Shown here: positions 24,076 through 32,600 of the stretch, piece by piece
Layout of the letters: each line of letters opens with the position of its first letter
How positions within the stretch are numbered: position 1 is the stretch's first letter
Translations under genes and position numbers: made by a program
DNA from: Polynucleobacter corsicus
GTDB lineage: Bacteria; Pseudomonadota; Gammaproteobacteria; Burkholderiales; Burkholderiaceae
Assembly: GCF_018688255.1 (NCBI RefSeq)
Contig: NZ_CP061314.1
Coordinates: forward strand, 372,001-436,000
Reading direction: 5' to 3'
Length of the DNA stretch: 64,000 nucleotides
Notes under the pieces: model-generated
What the model saw: the letters and a program-made list of their open reading frames with translations, nothing else
Databases searched by the model: none
What the model was told of the DNA's origin: nothing

Positions 24076-24273
24076 ATTACAAACCCAAACCAACTTTTAA
24101 GAATTGCTGAAGTAAGTGCGCTGACTACTTTGGCTAAATCAATAATCAATCTATGGGTTGCCCAAGGGAAGTTTCCAAAGCCAATGGCTTTATCACCTTC
24201 GATTAAATGCTGGCGAATGGGTGATATTGATGAGTGGATTAACTCTAAATTCAATGATGAGGTGAATTTATGA
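24076..24273 (+). CDS. AlpA-family DNA-binding protein, apparently with an ATT start
   Basis: Translated from 24076 the frame gives LLRIAEVSALTTLAKS near the N-terminus, then INLWVAQGKFPKPMALSP and KCWRMGDIDEWIN, the classic AlpA/excisionase pattern (65 residues, winged HTH). No ATG, GTG or TTG precedes this core in frame; a stop codon lies at 24070-24072, and ATT at 24076 is the only near-cognate start. Its end overlaps the next gene by ATGA, as expected for a translated gene. AlpA proteins switch on excision in P4-like elements. Either translation uses ATT, which would keep it low, or an ATG has been lost by mutation. Confidence 0.6.
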   Translation: MTNPNQLLRIAEVSALTTLAKSIINLWVAQGKFPKPMALSPSIKCWRMGDIDEWINSKFNDEVNL

Positions 24274-24593
24274 AATTGCTTAATAAGGTTCTTATTGCCG
24301 TTTTGCCAATATTTTTAATATATAGTTTTTCAAACTTTGCATATGGCGACCCATGCAGACAAGATTCAAAAGGTAATGTTTGGTGTGCACCACCTGGTGG
24401 CGACACAAAGACTAATGACCAAAATCAAGTTGTATGTGGGGTTGGTCAATGCTTAATAACTACCGATGGTAAGAATACAGTTATGTGCTCATCAAAACCA
24501 AGTGGTGGCGCAATGTTTCAAGGTAGTGATATTTTATGCTTTGGCGGTTGTGTTGAAGGTCGGCAATCCTTATGTACGCAATTAAGTAGGTAA
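24270..24593 (+). CDS. Small secreted Cys-rich protein, 107 aa
   Basis: The signal peptide (hydrophobic to about residue 24, cleavage near FAYG-DPCR) is followed by an exported domain with eight Cys (CRQDSKGNVWCAPPGG, VVCGVGQC, MCSSKP, LCFGGC) and many Gly. Likely a disulfide-bonded periplasmic or secreted protein. It is coupled to the AlpA-like gene by a 4-base overlap. Unknown family; cargo of the element. Confidence 0.65.
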   Translation: MKLLNKVLIAVLPIFLIYSFSNFAYGDPCRQDSKGNVWCAPPGGDTKTNDQNQVVCGVGQCLITTDGKNTVMCSSKPSGGAMFQGSDILCFGGCVEGRQSLCTQLSR

Positions 24594-24684
24594 TTTGGGT
24601 GGCGCTTACCTAGAGATAAAAATTCTTTGTGAACGGCTTGTAGGTGGCTAAAGACCAATCCACCTAGCCTTGCCTTTATATAAA

Positions 24685-24721
24685 TATAGTCAATCTAGAA
24701 CTATTATAAATATAGACTATA
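24685..24721. promoter_or_regulatory. Inverted repeat in the promoter region of the last element gene
   Basis: TATAGTC (24685-24691) and GACTATA (24715-24721) flank a very AT-rich segment that would hold the promoter of the gene at 24746. A separate short inverted repeat (TAGGTGG/CCACCTA) lies about 25 bases further upstream and could end the previous transcript. Repressor binding is an inference. Confidence 0.35.
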
Positions 24722-24745
24722 CATGGAAGAAGGAATCTAAATTCA

Positions 24746-25147
24746 ATGGAATCCAATAAATCTAGTGGATTGACCATATTGCTGGTGTTACTTGCTTTTG
24801 GTGGTATTGGCAAACTTATTTCCGATTTAGGAAAACCAACAGTAGAGCAACAAAAATTTATTGATGATTACCATTACGCTAGACCAAGAACTTGGTTGAA
24901 GTCATTATGTGAAGAAAAAACTGCTTGCGAAATGTATGTTGATGTTCGCCAGCAATGCGCAACTGCTGGAAGTATTAGTGAATGCGTAAAAATCAAGATG
25001 AATGGTTCAGTTCCGAACTTTTGCGGAGATGATGGTCATATCGTCATAAATTCACTCTTTACCGGAAGATTTGATTTAACCGAAAAGAATATTGCCCCCA
25101 GTTCGCTTCAATGCTTTGCACTTAATTTTGTCGAAAAAGAAGAATAA
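24746..25147 (+). CDS. Membrane-anchored uncharacterised protein, 133 aa
   Basis: One N-terminal hydrophobic segment (GLTILLVLLAFGGIGKLI, residues 8-25) probably anchors the protein in the inner membrane. The rest is polar with six Cys (SLCEEKTACEMYVDVRQQC, SECVKIKM, NFCGDDG, LQCFAL), consistent with an outward-facing disulfide-bonded domain. AAGGA precedes the ATG. It is the last gene before the right end of the element. Unknown function. Confidence 0.65.
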   Translation: MESNKSSGLTILLVLLAFGGIGKLISDLGKPTVEQQKFIDDYHYARPRTWLKSLCEEKTACEMYVDVRQQCATAGSISECVKIKMNGSVPNFCGDDGHIVINSLFTGRFDLTEKNIAPSSLQCFALNFVEKEE

Positions 25148-25276
25148 GTGATTGGCTGGATTTCAAAAAGGCAATTTTCTTTTGGGGTGGGCTGGTAATG
25201 GGGTCACGCACTACTAAAAGTCACGCCCAAATCAGTTGCCAAAAGAAGCTAAAAAGGGTGAATTTAGCCTTGTAAC

Positions 25277-25299
25277 CCCTACATCACCACTACATGGCG
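25277..25299. repeat. Right arm-type repeat of the inner element
   Basis: Same 23-base motif as at 16476-16498 (two mismatches), same orientation. It lies between the last gene and the tRNA terminator hairpin. Confidence 0.6.
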
Positions 25300-25300
25300 C

Positions 25301-25345
25301 TAAAAAAGAAAAAAGGACTAAAAAGCAAATTGCCTTGAAGTCCTT
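25301..25345 (-). terminator. Terminator of tRNA-Lys supplied by the element
   Basis: On the minus strand the stem AAGGACT/AGTCCTT, with an inner stem formed by AAGGCAA and TTGCTTT, is followed by TTTTCTTTTTT. It is 9 bases from the tRNA CCA end, so the inserted DNA restores termination of the tRNA transcript. Confidence 0.75.
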
Positions 25346-25353
25346 ATTCTATA

Positions 25354-25429
25354 TGGTGGGTCGGGCGAGATTCGAACTCGCGACCAACGGATTAAAAGTC
25401 CGCTGCTCTACCGACTGAGCTACCGACCC
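25354..25429 (-). tRNA. tRNA-Lys (anticodon TTT), intact; right attachment site
   Basis: Seventy-six bases including encoded CCA. The acceptor GGGTCGG pairs with CCGACCC, the D-loop is AGCTCAGTCGGTAGAGC, the anticodon loop is CTTTTAA and the T-arm is GCGAGTTCGAATCTCGC. Bases 25354-25403 are repeated at 16298-16347 and 25354-25398 at 14852-14896, marking it as the integration target. Its 5' side (25430 onward) is chromosomal. Confidence 0.97.
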
Positions 25430-25515
25430 AGTAAAAGAAAGATTATAGCAAGAAGTTTATGGGTCCTCCCGGGTCTGTAGGTGTCTACCGTCAAGCCCTT
25501 GTACTTATAAGAGCG

Positions 25516-26853
25516 CTATGCGTTTGCGCGTCTGGCAACGGGTGGATTTTTGGAAAAATAGTCCTTAATTCCCCTCATAATCGCTTCAGCAATCCGGTCT
25601 TGATAAGCATCATCATTGAGTCTCGCCTCTTCCTGAGGGTTGCTGATAAAGGCAGTCTCCACCAAGATGGATGGAATGTCTGGCGCCTTGAGAACGGCAA
25701 AGCTGGCTTGCTCAACTTTTGCTTTATGTAAGGGCGCAAATCCACTGATTTGTTTGAGGATGGAGGTGCCCACTTGAAGTGAGTCTTTGATTTGGGCGGT
25801 TGTCGACATATCAAGTAGTAGATTGGCCACCTGCTTATCTTGTGTTTTGATGTTGATGCCACCGATTAAATCTGAAGAATTTTCTTTGTTAGCCATCCAA
25901 CGCGCCGTTGTACTACTGGCACCCATTTGAGACAAGGCAAAGACCGAAGCACCTTTGGCCCTAGGTTCGATAAAAGCATCCGCATGAATGGAAACAAATA
26001 AATCGGCTTCAACGCGGCGTGCCTTTTGTACTCTTGTATGCAGGGGTACAAAGTAATCGCCATCTCTTGTGAGGAAAGGGCGCATATAAGGATCACTCTC
26101 AATCTTATCGCGTAAGCGCTTAGCAATAGAGAGGACTACATGTTTTTCTTTAGAGCCCATTGCACCAATAGCGCCTGGATCTTCACCACCATGACCTGCA
26201 TCGATTGCAATAGTGATGAGGCGCTTCTGTTTTACTTTTGCTGAAGCTTCCTTTAAATCTGGAATGGCTTGCGCTACTGGAGCCTTGGGAGCATCCTTTT
26301 CTTTTTTTGTGGCGAACTGTGCAATCAGATCGATTTCTTCATTGGCTTTTTCTAGGGCGCTTTCTTTGCGGGCGCTACTCTTGACCAACTCCATTAGCGG
26401 ATCTGGCGGTGTAGTAGGGTAGAGATCAAGCACCATACGGTATTGATACTCTGCAATAGGCTCGAGTGTGAAAAGCTGTGGCTTTACCGGCTCCTTAAGA
26501 TCAAATACCAAACGGACCATGCCGGGTTGAAATTGTCCCACCCGAATCTGTGACACATAGGGGTCATTCGATTTCACTTTAGCGACTAAGTCTTTTAAGG
26601 TGGAATTGAGTTCCATGCCCTGAACATCAACAACCAAGCGATCAGGATTGGTTAGAAGCTGTTGAGTAATCGGCAGCGCTTTATCTGATTCGAGAGTGAT
26701 ACGTGTGTAGTCCTCCGCCGGCCAAATGCGCACGCCCAAGATCTTGGCCCCCCAAGCAATATCTACCTCACCAAAGAAGAGAATGAAGCCCAGCATCTTT
26801 GCTGAATTTTTGAGATGCTTTCTTCTAGAGGTATTAATGGGGCGCTTGCTCAT
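25516..26853 (-). CDS. amiC: N-acetylmuramoyl-L-alanine amidase (AmiC type)
   Basis: This 445-residue periplasmic enzyme cleaves the stem peptide from murein during cell separation. The N-terminus (NTSRRKHLKN then a hydrophobic stretch) looks like a Tat signal. An AMIN domain follows (ILGVRIWPAEDYTRITLESD), then a linker, then an Amidase_3 domain with zinc ligands in IAIDAGHGGEDPG, TRDGD, VSIHADAF and ILVETAFISNPQEE near the C-terminus. It lies 2 bases downstream of tsaE, the usual betaproteobacterial order. It ends 86 bases from tRNA-Lys. Confidence 0.94.
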   Translation of the reverse strand: MSKRPINTSRRKHLKNSAKMLGFILFFGEVDIAWGAKILGVRIWPAEDYTRITLESDKALPITQQLLTNPDRLVVDVQGMELNSTLKDLVAKVKSNDPYVSQIRVGQFQPGMVRLVFDLKEPVKPQLFTLEPIAEYQYRMVLDLYPTTPPDPLMELVKSSARKESALEKANEEIDLIAQFATKKEKDAPKAPVAQAIPDLKEASAKVKQKRLITIAIDAGHGGEDPGAIGAMGSKEKHVVLSIAKRLRDKIESDPYMRPFLTRDGDYFVPLHTRVQKARRVEADLFVSIHADAFIEPRAKGASVFALSQMGASSTTARWMANKENSSDLIGGINIKTQDKQVANLLLDMSTTAQIKDSLQVGTSILKQISGFAPLHKAKVEQASFAVLKAPDIPSILVETAFISNPQEEARLNDDAYQDRIAEAIMRGIKDYFSKNPPVARRANA

Positions 26854-26855
26854 CT

Positions 26856-27368
26856 CTATTGAGGGCGCAATCTCTCTATAACGGTCATCCCAAGCTCGGA
26901 GTTTGCTTTAAGTTCTATTTGTCTTTCCGACTCTTGTTCGCCTGCTACCAAGTGAATTGCAATATCAAAAGCAGGGAGTGTGCCCTCGGCTTTTTCTGGC
27001 CACTCCACTAAACAGAATCCAGGCTCATCAAAATGCTCTGCAAAACCCGCCTCTTGCCACTCCAAAGGATCTCGCATGCGGTAGAGATCAAAGTGATTCA
27101 TCGCCAGAGTCTTGCTATTGATGATGAGTGGATAGGGTTCACATAAGGTGTAGGTTGGACTCTTCACTCGACCCGCATATCCTAGGCCTTGTATGAGATA
27201 GCGGGCAAAGGTAGTCTTGCCAGCCCCAAGATCGCCCTCTAGGGAGATATTGAGGTGAGTGCTTTGATCGGTTTGGAAAAGATGGCCGAGACTGGAGGCA
27301 AGCTGTTGCGCTAAAGCAGTGGTATCTGCTTCTTGCCTACAATGTTGTGTAAATGAATTCTGAGCCAT
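26856..27368 (-). CDS. tsaE: tRNA threonylcarbamoyladenosine biosynthesis ATPase TsaE
   Basis: This 170-residue ATPase works with TsaB and TsaD to make t6A37 in ANN-decoding tRNAs. The Walker A motif is GDLGAGKTTFARYLIQGLG near residue 45. VKSPTYTLCEPY follows, then MNHFDLYRM and GFCLVEWPEK, all family hallmarks. It heads the tsaE-amiC pair and is divergent from queG with a 43-base control region. Confidence 0.95.
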   Translation of the reverse strand: MAQNSFTQHCRQEADTTALAQQLASSLGHLFQTDQSTHLNISLEGDLGAGKTTFARYLIQGLGYAGRVKSPTYTLCEPYPLIINSKTLAMNHFDLYRMRDPLEWQEAGFAEHFDEPGFCLVEWPEKAEGTLPAFDIAIHLVAGEQESERQIELKANSELGMTVIERLRPQ

Positions 27369-27411
27369 TTGCCTAGTTTATTCAATTATTGAGCTACATT
27401 CTGTATTCCTA

Positions 27412-28506
27412 ATGACTTCTTCCCAAATGCCGATCTCTGATGACCAGGCCAATCTTCGTGAATGGCTGGATGAGCAATCTCGTAAATTGGGTTTTGATGG
27501 CTTGCGTATTACGGATACCCATCTTGGATCAGCCACAGAGAGGCTTCATGAGTGGTTAGAGCAGGGTCGTCATGGTCAGATGGAATACATGGCTAGACAT
27601 GCTGATTTGCGCTCTGATCCTGGCATGCTTGTTCCAGGCGCTGTCAGGGTCATTTGCGTCACCATGAACTACCTATCTCCTGCGATTGATTTTGACCGTG
27701 AGTGGCAGCGTTTAGCTGATCCAAGCCAAGCTGTGGTGTCGGTATATGCCCGAGGGCGTGACTATCACAAGGTGATGCGCAATCGTTTGCAAGAGTTTGC
27801 ACAGCTTATTGAAAAGCGTATTGGATTATTTGGTTATCGCGTGTTTACTGATTCAGCACCGTTGATGGAAGTAGAGTTGGCTCGTAAGGCGGGCTTGGGT
27901 TGGCGAGGCAAACATACTTTGCTGCTCAATCGTGAATCTGGATCGACCTTCTTTTTGGGTGAAATCCTAGTGGATGTGCCATTGCCTATAGATCAAGAGC
28001 AGGAGTCGCATTGCGGAACATGCCAGTCTTGTATCGACATTTGTCCTACGCAAGCCATTACTGCGCCTTACCAATTAGATGCGCGACGTTGTATCTCGTA
28101 CCTGACGATTGAGAATCCAGATGCCATTCCGGTGGAGTTTCGTAGAGCGATGGGTAATCGTGTTTACGGATGTGATGACTGCCAATTAATTTGCCCTTGG
28201 AACAAATTTGCACAACGTACAGTCTTGCCAGATTTTGCTGAACGCCATGGCCTCGGGAAGGAAAGTCTTTTGCAGCTTTGGTCTTGGACTGAAGATGAAT
28301 TTGAGAAACGCCATGAGGGCAGTGCCATTCGTCGGATTGGCTACTCTAGGTGGCGCAGAAACTTAGCAGTGGCCATGGGGAATGCTTTGGCTGCTGATGA
28401 TGTGCCTGCATCAGATAAGGACCTCCTGCGGCAGGCTTTGCAGGGCGCATTGCCTTTGGCGGACGCCTTGGTGGCTGAACATATCGACTGGGCGCTGAGT
28501 TCCTAA
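27412..28506 (+). CDS. queG: Epoxyqueuosine reductase
   Basis: QueG performs the last step of queuosine synthesis in tRNA, reducing epoxyqueuosine with cobalamin and two 4Fe-4S clusters. The 364-residue protein shows MEVELARKAGLGWRGKHTLL in the cobalamin region, and the two ferredoxin motifs CGTCQSCIDICPTQAI and CDDCQLICPWNKF. It is divergent from tsaE, a common pairing in betaproteobacteria. Confidence 0.95.
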   Translation: MTSSQMPISDDQANLREWLDEQSRKLGFDGLRITDTHLGSATERLHEWLEQGRHGQMEYMARHADLRSDPGMLVPGAVRVICVTMNYLSPAIDFDREWQRLADPSQAVVSVYARGRDYHKVMRNRLQEFAQLIEKRIGLFGYRVFTDSAPLMEVELARKAGLGWRGKHTLLLNRESGSTFFLGEILVDVPLPIDQEQESHCGTCQSCIDICPTQAITAPYQLDARRCISYLTIENPDAIPVEFRRAMGNRVYGCDDCQLICPWNKFAQRTVLPDFAERHGLGKESLLQLWSWTEDEFEKRHEGSAIRRIGYSRWRRNLAVAMGNALAADDVPASDKDLLRQALQGALPLADALVAEHIDWALSS

Positions 28507-28548
28507 GTATTTTTTGGCAAAGTACCTAGCAGCTCTTACAATCAAAAC

Positions 28549-29334
28549 ATGTCATCAGCTGATCAACCCTTTATAGACCCCAGTGAAATTAAGCTAGAGG
28601 CTTCAGTAGCGCAGCGCTATAAAAATCGCAGTGAGGCTTTTTGGGCGGGGATTCGGGATGCGGCTGGCGCACCTGCAATGGTGCTCTTTGCTGGTATGGT
28701 GGGTTTTGGTGCGATGGGTAAAACCAATGGTATGGATGCTTGGTTTACCACTGCCACTAGTTTCTTCATGTTCGCATTACCTGGACAAGTAGTCTTGCTC
28801 GAGATGGCCATTACTGGATCTTCAGTAGTTGCTATTGCTCTCGCGGTGACCTTAACTTCTACGCGTTTCATCACGATGACGGTGACACTCTTTCCACAGT
28901 TTCATGAAAAAGATCGCAATCATGGGTTGTATGCTTCAGTCCATCTTCTAGCAATGACTGCTTGGGCTATTTCCATGCGAGAGTTTCAGACGATAGAAGC
29001 AAAGCATCGCTTAAGTTACTTTGTCGGTCTTGGTTTGCTGTGTTGGATTATTTCTATTCCGGGCACTATTCTGGGATATTTGTTGGCAGGTGTAGTGCCG
29101 CCTTACATTACGCTTGGTCTCGTTTTTATAAACCCATTATTCTTTTTGCTGACGTTTACTGAGGTAAAGCCTTGGGTTAATCGAATCGCCATTGGCTTAG
29201 GTTTTGTATTAGGCCCCTTTTTCTTTCTCTTAGATCGCGACACTAGCCTGCTGACCACCGGTCTAGTAGGGGGAACGATCGCCTATCTATTTGATCGCAA
29301 GGTACTACGCAAAAGAGCGGGGGTGATGAGTTGA
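28549..29334 (+). CDS. azlC: AzlC family branched-chain amino acid exporter, large subunit
   Basis: A 261-residue inner-membrane protein with about six hydrophobic segments. The AzlC start is recognisable: FWAGIRDAAGAPAMVLFAGMVGFGAMG, beginning near residue 31, then ALPGQVVLLEMA and LTSTRFITMTVTL. With AzlD it exports branched-chain or related amino acids. Its stop codon overlaps the azlD start (ATGA). No regulator is adjacent. Confidence 0.88.
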   Translation: MSSADQPFIDPSEIKLEASVAQRYKNRSEAFWAGIRDAAGAPAMVLFAGMVGFGAMGKTNGMDAWFTTATSFFMFALPGQVVLLEMAITGSSVVAIALAVTLTSTRFITMTVTLFPQFHEKDRNHGLYASVHLLAMTAWAISMREFQTIEAKHRLSYFVGLGLLCWIISIPGTILGYLLAGVVPPYITLGLVFINPLFFLLTFTEVKPWVNRIAIGLGFVLGPFFFLLDRDTSLLTTGLVGGTIAYLFDRKVLRKRAGVMS

Positions 29335-29675
29335 TGAATGCTAGCCTCCAGGGTTGGGGTTTGTGGATCGCCTTAGCAGGCGCCACAATCGGAACCTATA
29401 TTTGTCGCGCTATTGGTGTTTTACTCGCTAAAAGAATTAATCAAGATAGCGAAATCTTTCGCTATCTTTCTGCTGTTACTTATGCGATGGTGGCGGCCCT
29501 CGTTGTCAGAATGGTCCTCATGCCTATTGGCCTCTTATCAACCGTACCCGTATGGATTCGATTGCTGATTTGTGCCTTAAGTATTGGTGTGATGGTTTCA
29601 AAACCAACACACCGTCTTGTTCCAGCCCTATTGACTGGAACCGTATTAATGCTAGCTTACGGCCTTATTCGTTAA
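29331..29675 (+). CDS. azlD: AzlD family small transporter subunit
   Basis: This 114-residue membrane protein with four hydrophobic segments (ALAGATIGTYICRAIGVLLA, YLSAVTYAMVAALVVRM, IRLLICALSIGVM, ALLTGTVLMLAYGL) is the usual partner of AzlC. The 4-base overlap with azlC couples their translation. Confidence 0.86.
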   Translation: MMNASLQGWGLWIALAGATIGTYICRAIGVLLAKRINQDSEIFRYLSAVTYAMVAALVVRMVLMPIGLLSTVPVWIRLLICALSIGVMVSKPTHRLVPALLTGTVLMLAYGLIR

Positions 29676-29694
29676 ATAGTGTTGATGCCCTGTT

Positions 29695-32600
29695 TTAGAG
29701 ATGGGCTGCCAAAATCTTGGCGATGTGTACAGCATCTCTTTGAGTACCATCGGCAATCTGGTGGCGGCAGCTGGTGCCATCCGCAACTACCCAACTATCT
29801 GGCGCTTTACGAATCGCAGGTAAGAGGCTAGCTTCTGCCATTTGCTTAGATACTTCAATGTGCTCAGCCTCGTAACCAAAACTACCAGCCATACCGCAAC
29901 AGGAAGACTCAATCAGTTTAGGCTCAACATTCGGAATGAGTTTTAGCAGTTCCATTGCAGGCGTCACAGCAGCAAATGCTTTTTGATGGCAATGACCATG
30001 AAACAATACTGGGCGCGTTGCAGTTTTCAGTGACAGCTTGAGTTTGCCTGCCTTGGCCTCACTTGCTAAAAATTCCTCTAAGAGCCGTGCATGCTTACTT
30101 ACCGTCACTGCCCGCTCACCAAAGCCCATGACTAGTGCCTCATCCTTCAAAGTGAAAAGACAGGAAGGCTCTAGACCAATAATAGAAATGTCTTTTTCTG
30201 CATAAGGGGCTAGATGATTGACTAATTCGTCGAGGCTTGCTTTAGCTTTATCGACCATGCCAGCCGCAAGGTAAGTGCGACCACAGCAAAATTCCTTAGA
30301 GCAGGCATTAGCGCTCTTAGTTTCAGTTTTAGTCTTTTGGGGAATGTGAACACGATAGCCAGCTGCTTGCAAAACCTGTAGAGCCGCGCGTATGTTCTCA
30401 TCCTCAAAATAGGCATTGAAGGTATCGGCTAATAACACCACTCCCTTGTTACCATTTGCATCTAATTTACTCAGTTCTGCGGGCGTAAATTGATAAGGCG
30501 CAATTGCACTTTGATTGCTCCAGAAAGTTTTTGCTTTCCAAATCGGCAAACTTCTTTGGGCAGAAATACCCATGACCCATTCTTGTAATTTAGCAATTGG
30601 CGCAATGTGATTGCGAAGATTGAGTAATGCGGGAAGCCATGGAATGCTGCTAATCATGGGTGCATATTTAGGTAAATACGCAACAGCGAGATCGCGCATG
30701 GTATGCCCAGTCCGCTTCTTGTAAGCAGATAAAAACTCGATCTTCATCTTTGCCATATCAACGCCAGTAGGACATTCACGGCGACAAGCTTTACAGCTAA
30801 CGCAAAGTTCCATCACTTCTTTAATGGCATCACTACCCAGGGGTGAACTCCCGTCTTTAATATCCAGTTGATTAGAGAGGGCTAGGCGCAATGTATTGGC
30901 GCGACCACGAGTGAGATGTTTTTCATCACGAGTGACTCGATAGCTTGGGCACATCACTTCCGCATCAAACTTACGGCAATGACCATTGTTATTGCACATC
31001 TCTACTGCTTTAGCGAAGCCCATCGCAGGATCACCGCCAGTCCCAGGTGCACTAGTCTCCTCAGTGACGGGATTGTTCTGTACATTCCAGGCGGACCAAT
31101 CTAAAGCGGGTTGCAGTGGAATCACCTTATAGCTTGGTGGAAAGCGGAAGTTGCTCGCATCATCCATCTTTGGCGGATTAACGATCTTGCCAGGATTGAA
31201 TAAGCCCTTAGGATCAAAAGCATGCTTGATTTCAGCGAGTGCTTGGGTAATCTTCGGACCAAATTGCCAGGAGATCCACTCGCCGCGGCAGAGTCCATCA
31301 CCGTGCTCACCACTATAAGCACCTTTGTACTTGCGAACCAGGGCAGATGCTTCTTCTGCAACTGCACGCATCTTTTGCGCACCATCACGACGCATATCCA
31401 GAATAGGGCGCACATGTAATGTCCCTACAGAAGCATGCGCATACCAAGTACCACGTGAGCCATACTTAGAAAATACCTCTGTGAGTGATTGGGTGTATTC
31501 AGCAAGACTCTCTAGTGGAACTGCGCAATCTTCGATAAAGCTGACTGGCTTGCCATCACCTTTGAGACTCATCATGATGTTTAGGCCGGCTTTGCGCACT
31601 TCCCATAAATTCTTTTGGAGGCTGGCATCCGGCATAGCAACCACTGAGCCTGGAAGTCCAAGGTCACCCATGAGGTTCTGCAAGGACTTTATTTTTTCAA
31701 GCAAGGGTGCATGCGCTTCCCCTGAGAACTCTACTAATAAGATAGCTTCAGGTGTTTGAGCGCTAGCATCTATCAGTGCAGTCTCAATGGTTTTCTTAAA
31801 GCTCGGATTGTGGCGCGCTAGGTCAATCATGGTGCGATCGACTAACTCAACAGCGGTAGGCCCAAGCCTGACGATGTGTTGCGCACTATCCATTGCCTTG
31901 AAGAAGCTCGCAAAGTTCACCACTCCAAGTACTTTGTGTTGCGGTAATGGCGCTAACTTCAGTTCGAGGGATTTGAAATAAGCCAAAGTGCCCTCGCTAC
32001 CTACCAAAAGATGCGCCAAGTTGACGCTACCGTCTTGGGTGTAAGGGAGCTCACTTTGCGGATAGAATACATCTAGGTTGTATCCAGCGACACGACGCAA
32101 GACTTTGGGGAAGTGCGCCTCGATCTCCAGCTGTAATGTATTAGCAAGACCCTTAACAAAGTCGCCTAATTGTTTTGCAGCACCAGAACTGTGAGCGTAA
32201 TTTCCGAAGCTAGCTACCTCTCCGTTTGCAAGCCAGGCATCAATACCTAAAACGTTGTGCACCATGTTGCCATAAGCGATTGATCGACTGCCGCAAGAGT
32301 TATTACCTGCCATACCACCAATAGTTGCTTGCCCTCCGGTAGAAACATCTACTGGATACCAAAGGCCATGTGGCTTGAGAGCAGCGTTCAGGTGATCAAG
32401 CACCATACCCGGCTCAACAATGGCTATGGCCTTAGCTGGATCTGCATGCAGGAGTTTACGGAAGTATTTAGTGTTATCGATGACAAGTGATGTGCCAGTA
32501 GTCTGTCCGCACTGACTAGTGCCTCCACCACGCGGCAGAACTGGAATACCTAAGTCAGCTGCAATCTGAATCGCCGTCGCAATATCCTCAGCTGTTTTAG

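Noticed and set aside
25236..25418. Open frame with a 60-residue product overlapping the tRNA-Lys 3' end
   Set aside because: Its C-terminal part is translated from the tRNA itself in reverse and is a well-known false gene next to such tRNAs. The region is explained by the arm repeat, terminator and tRNA.
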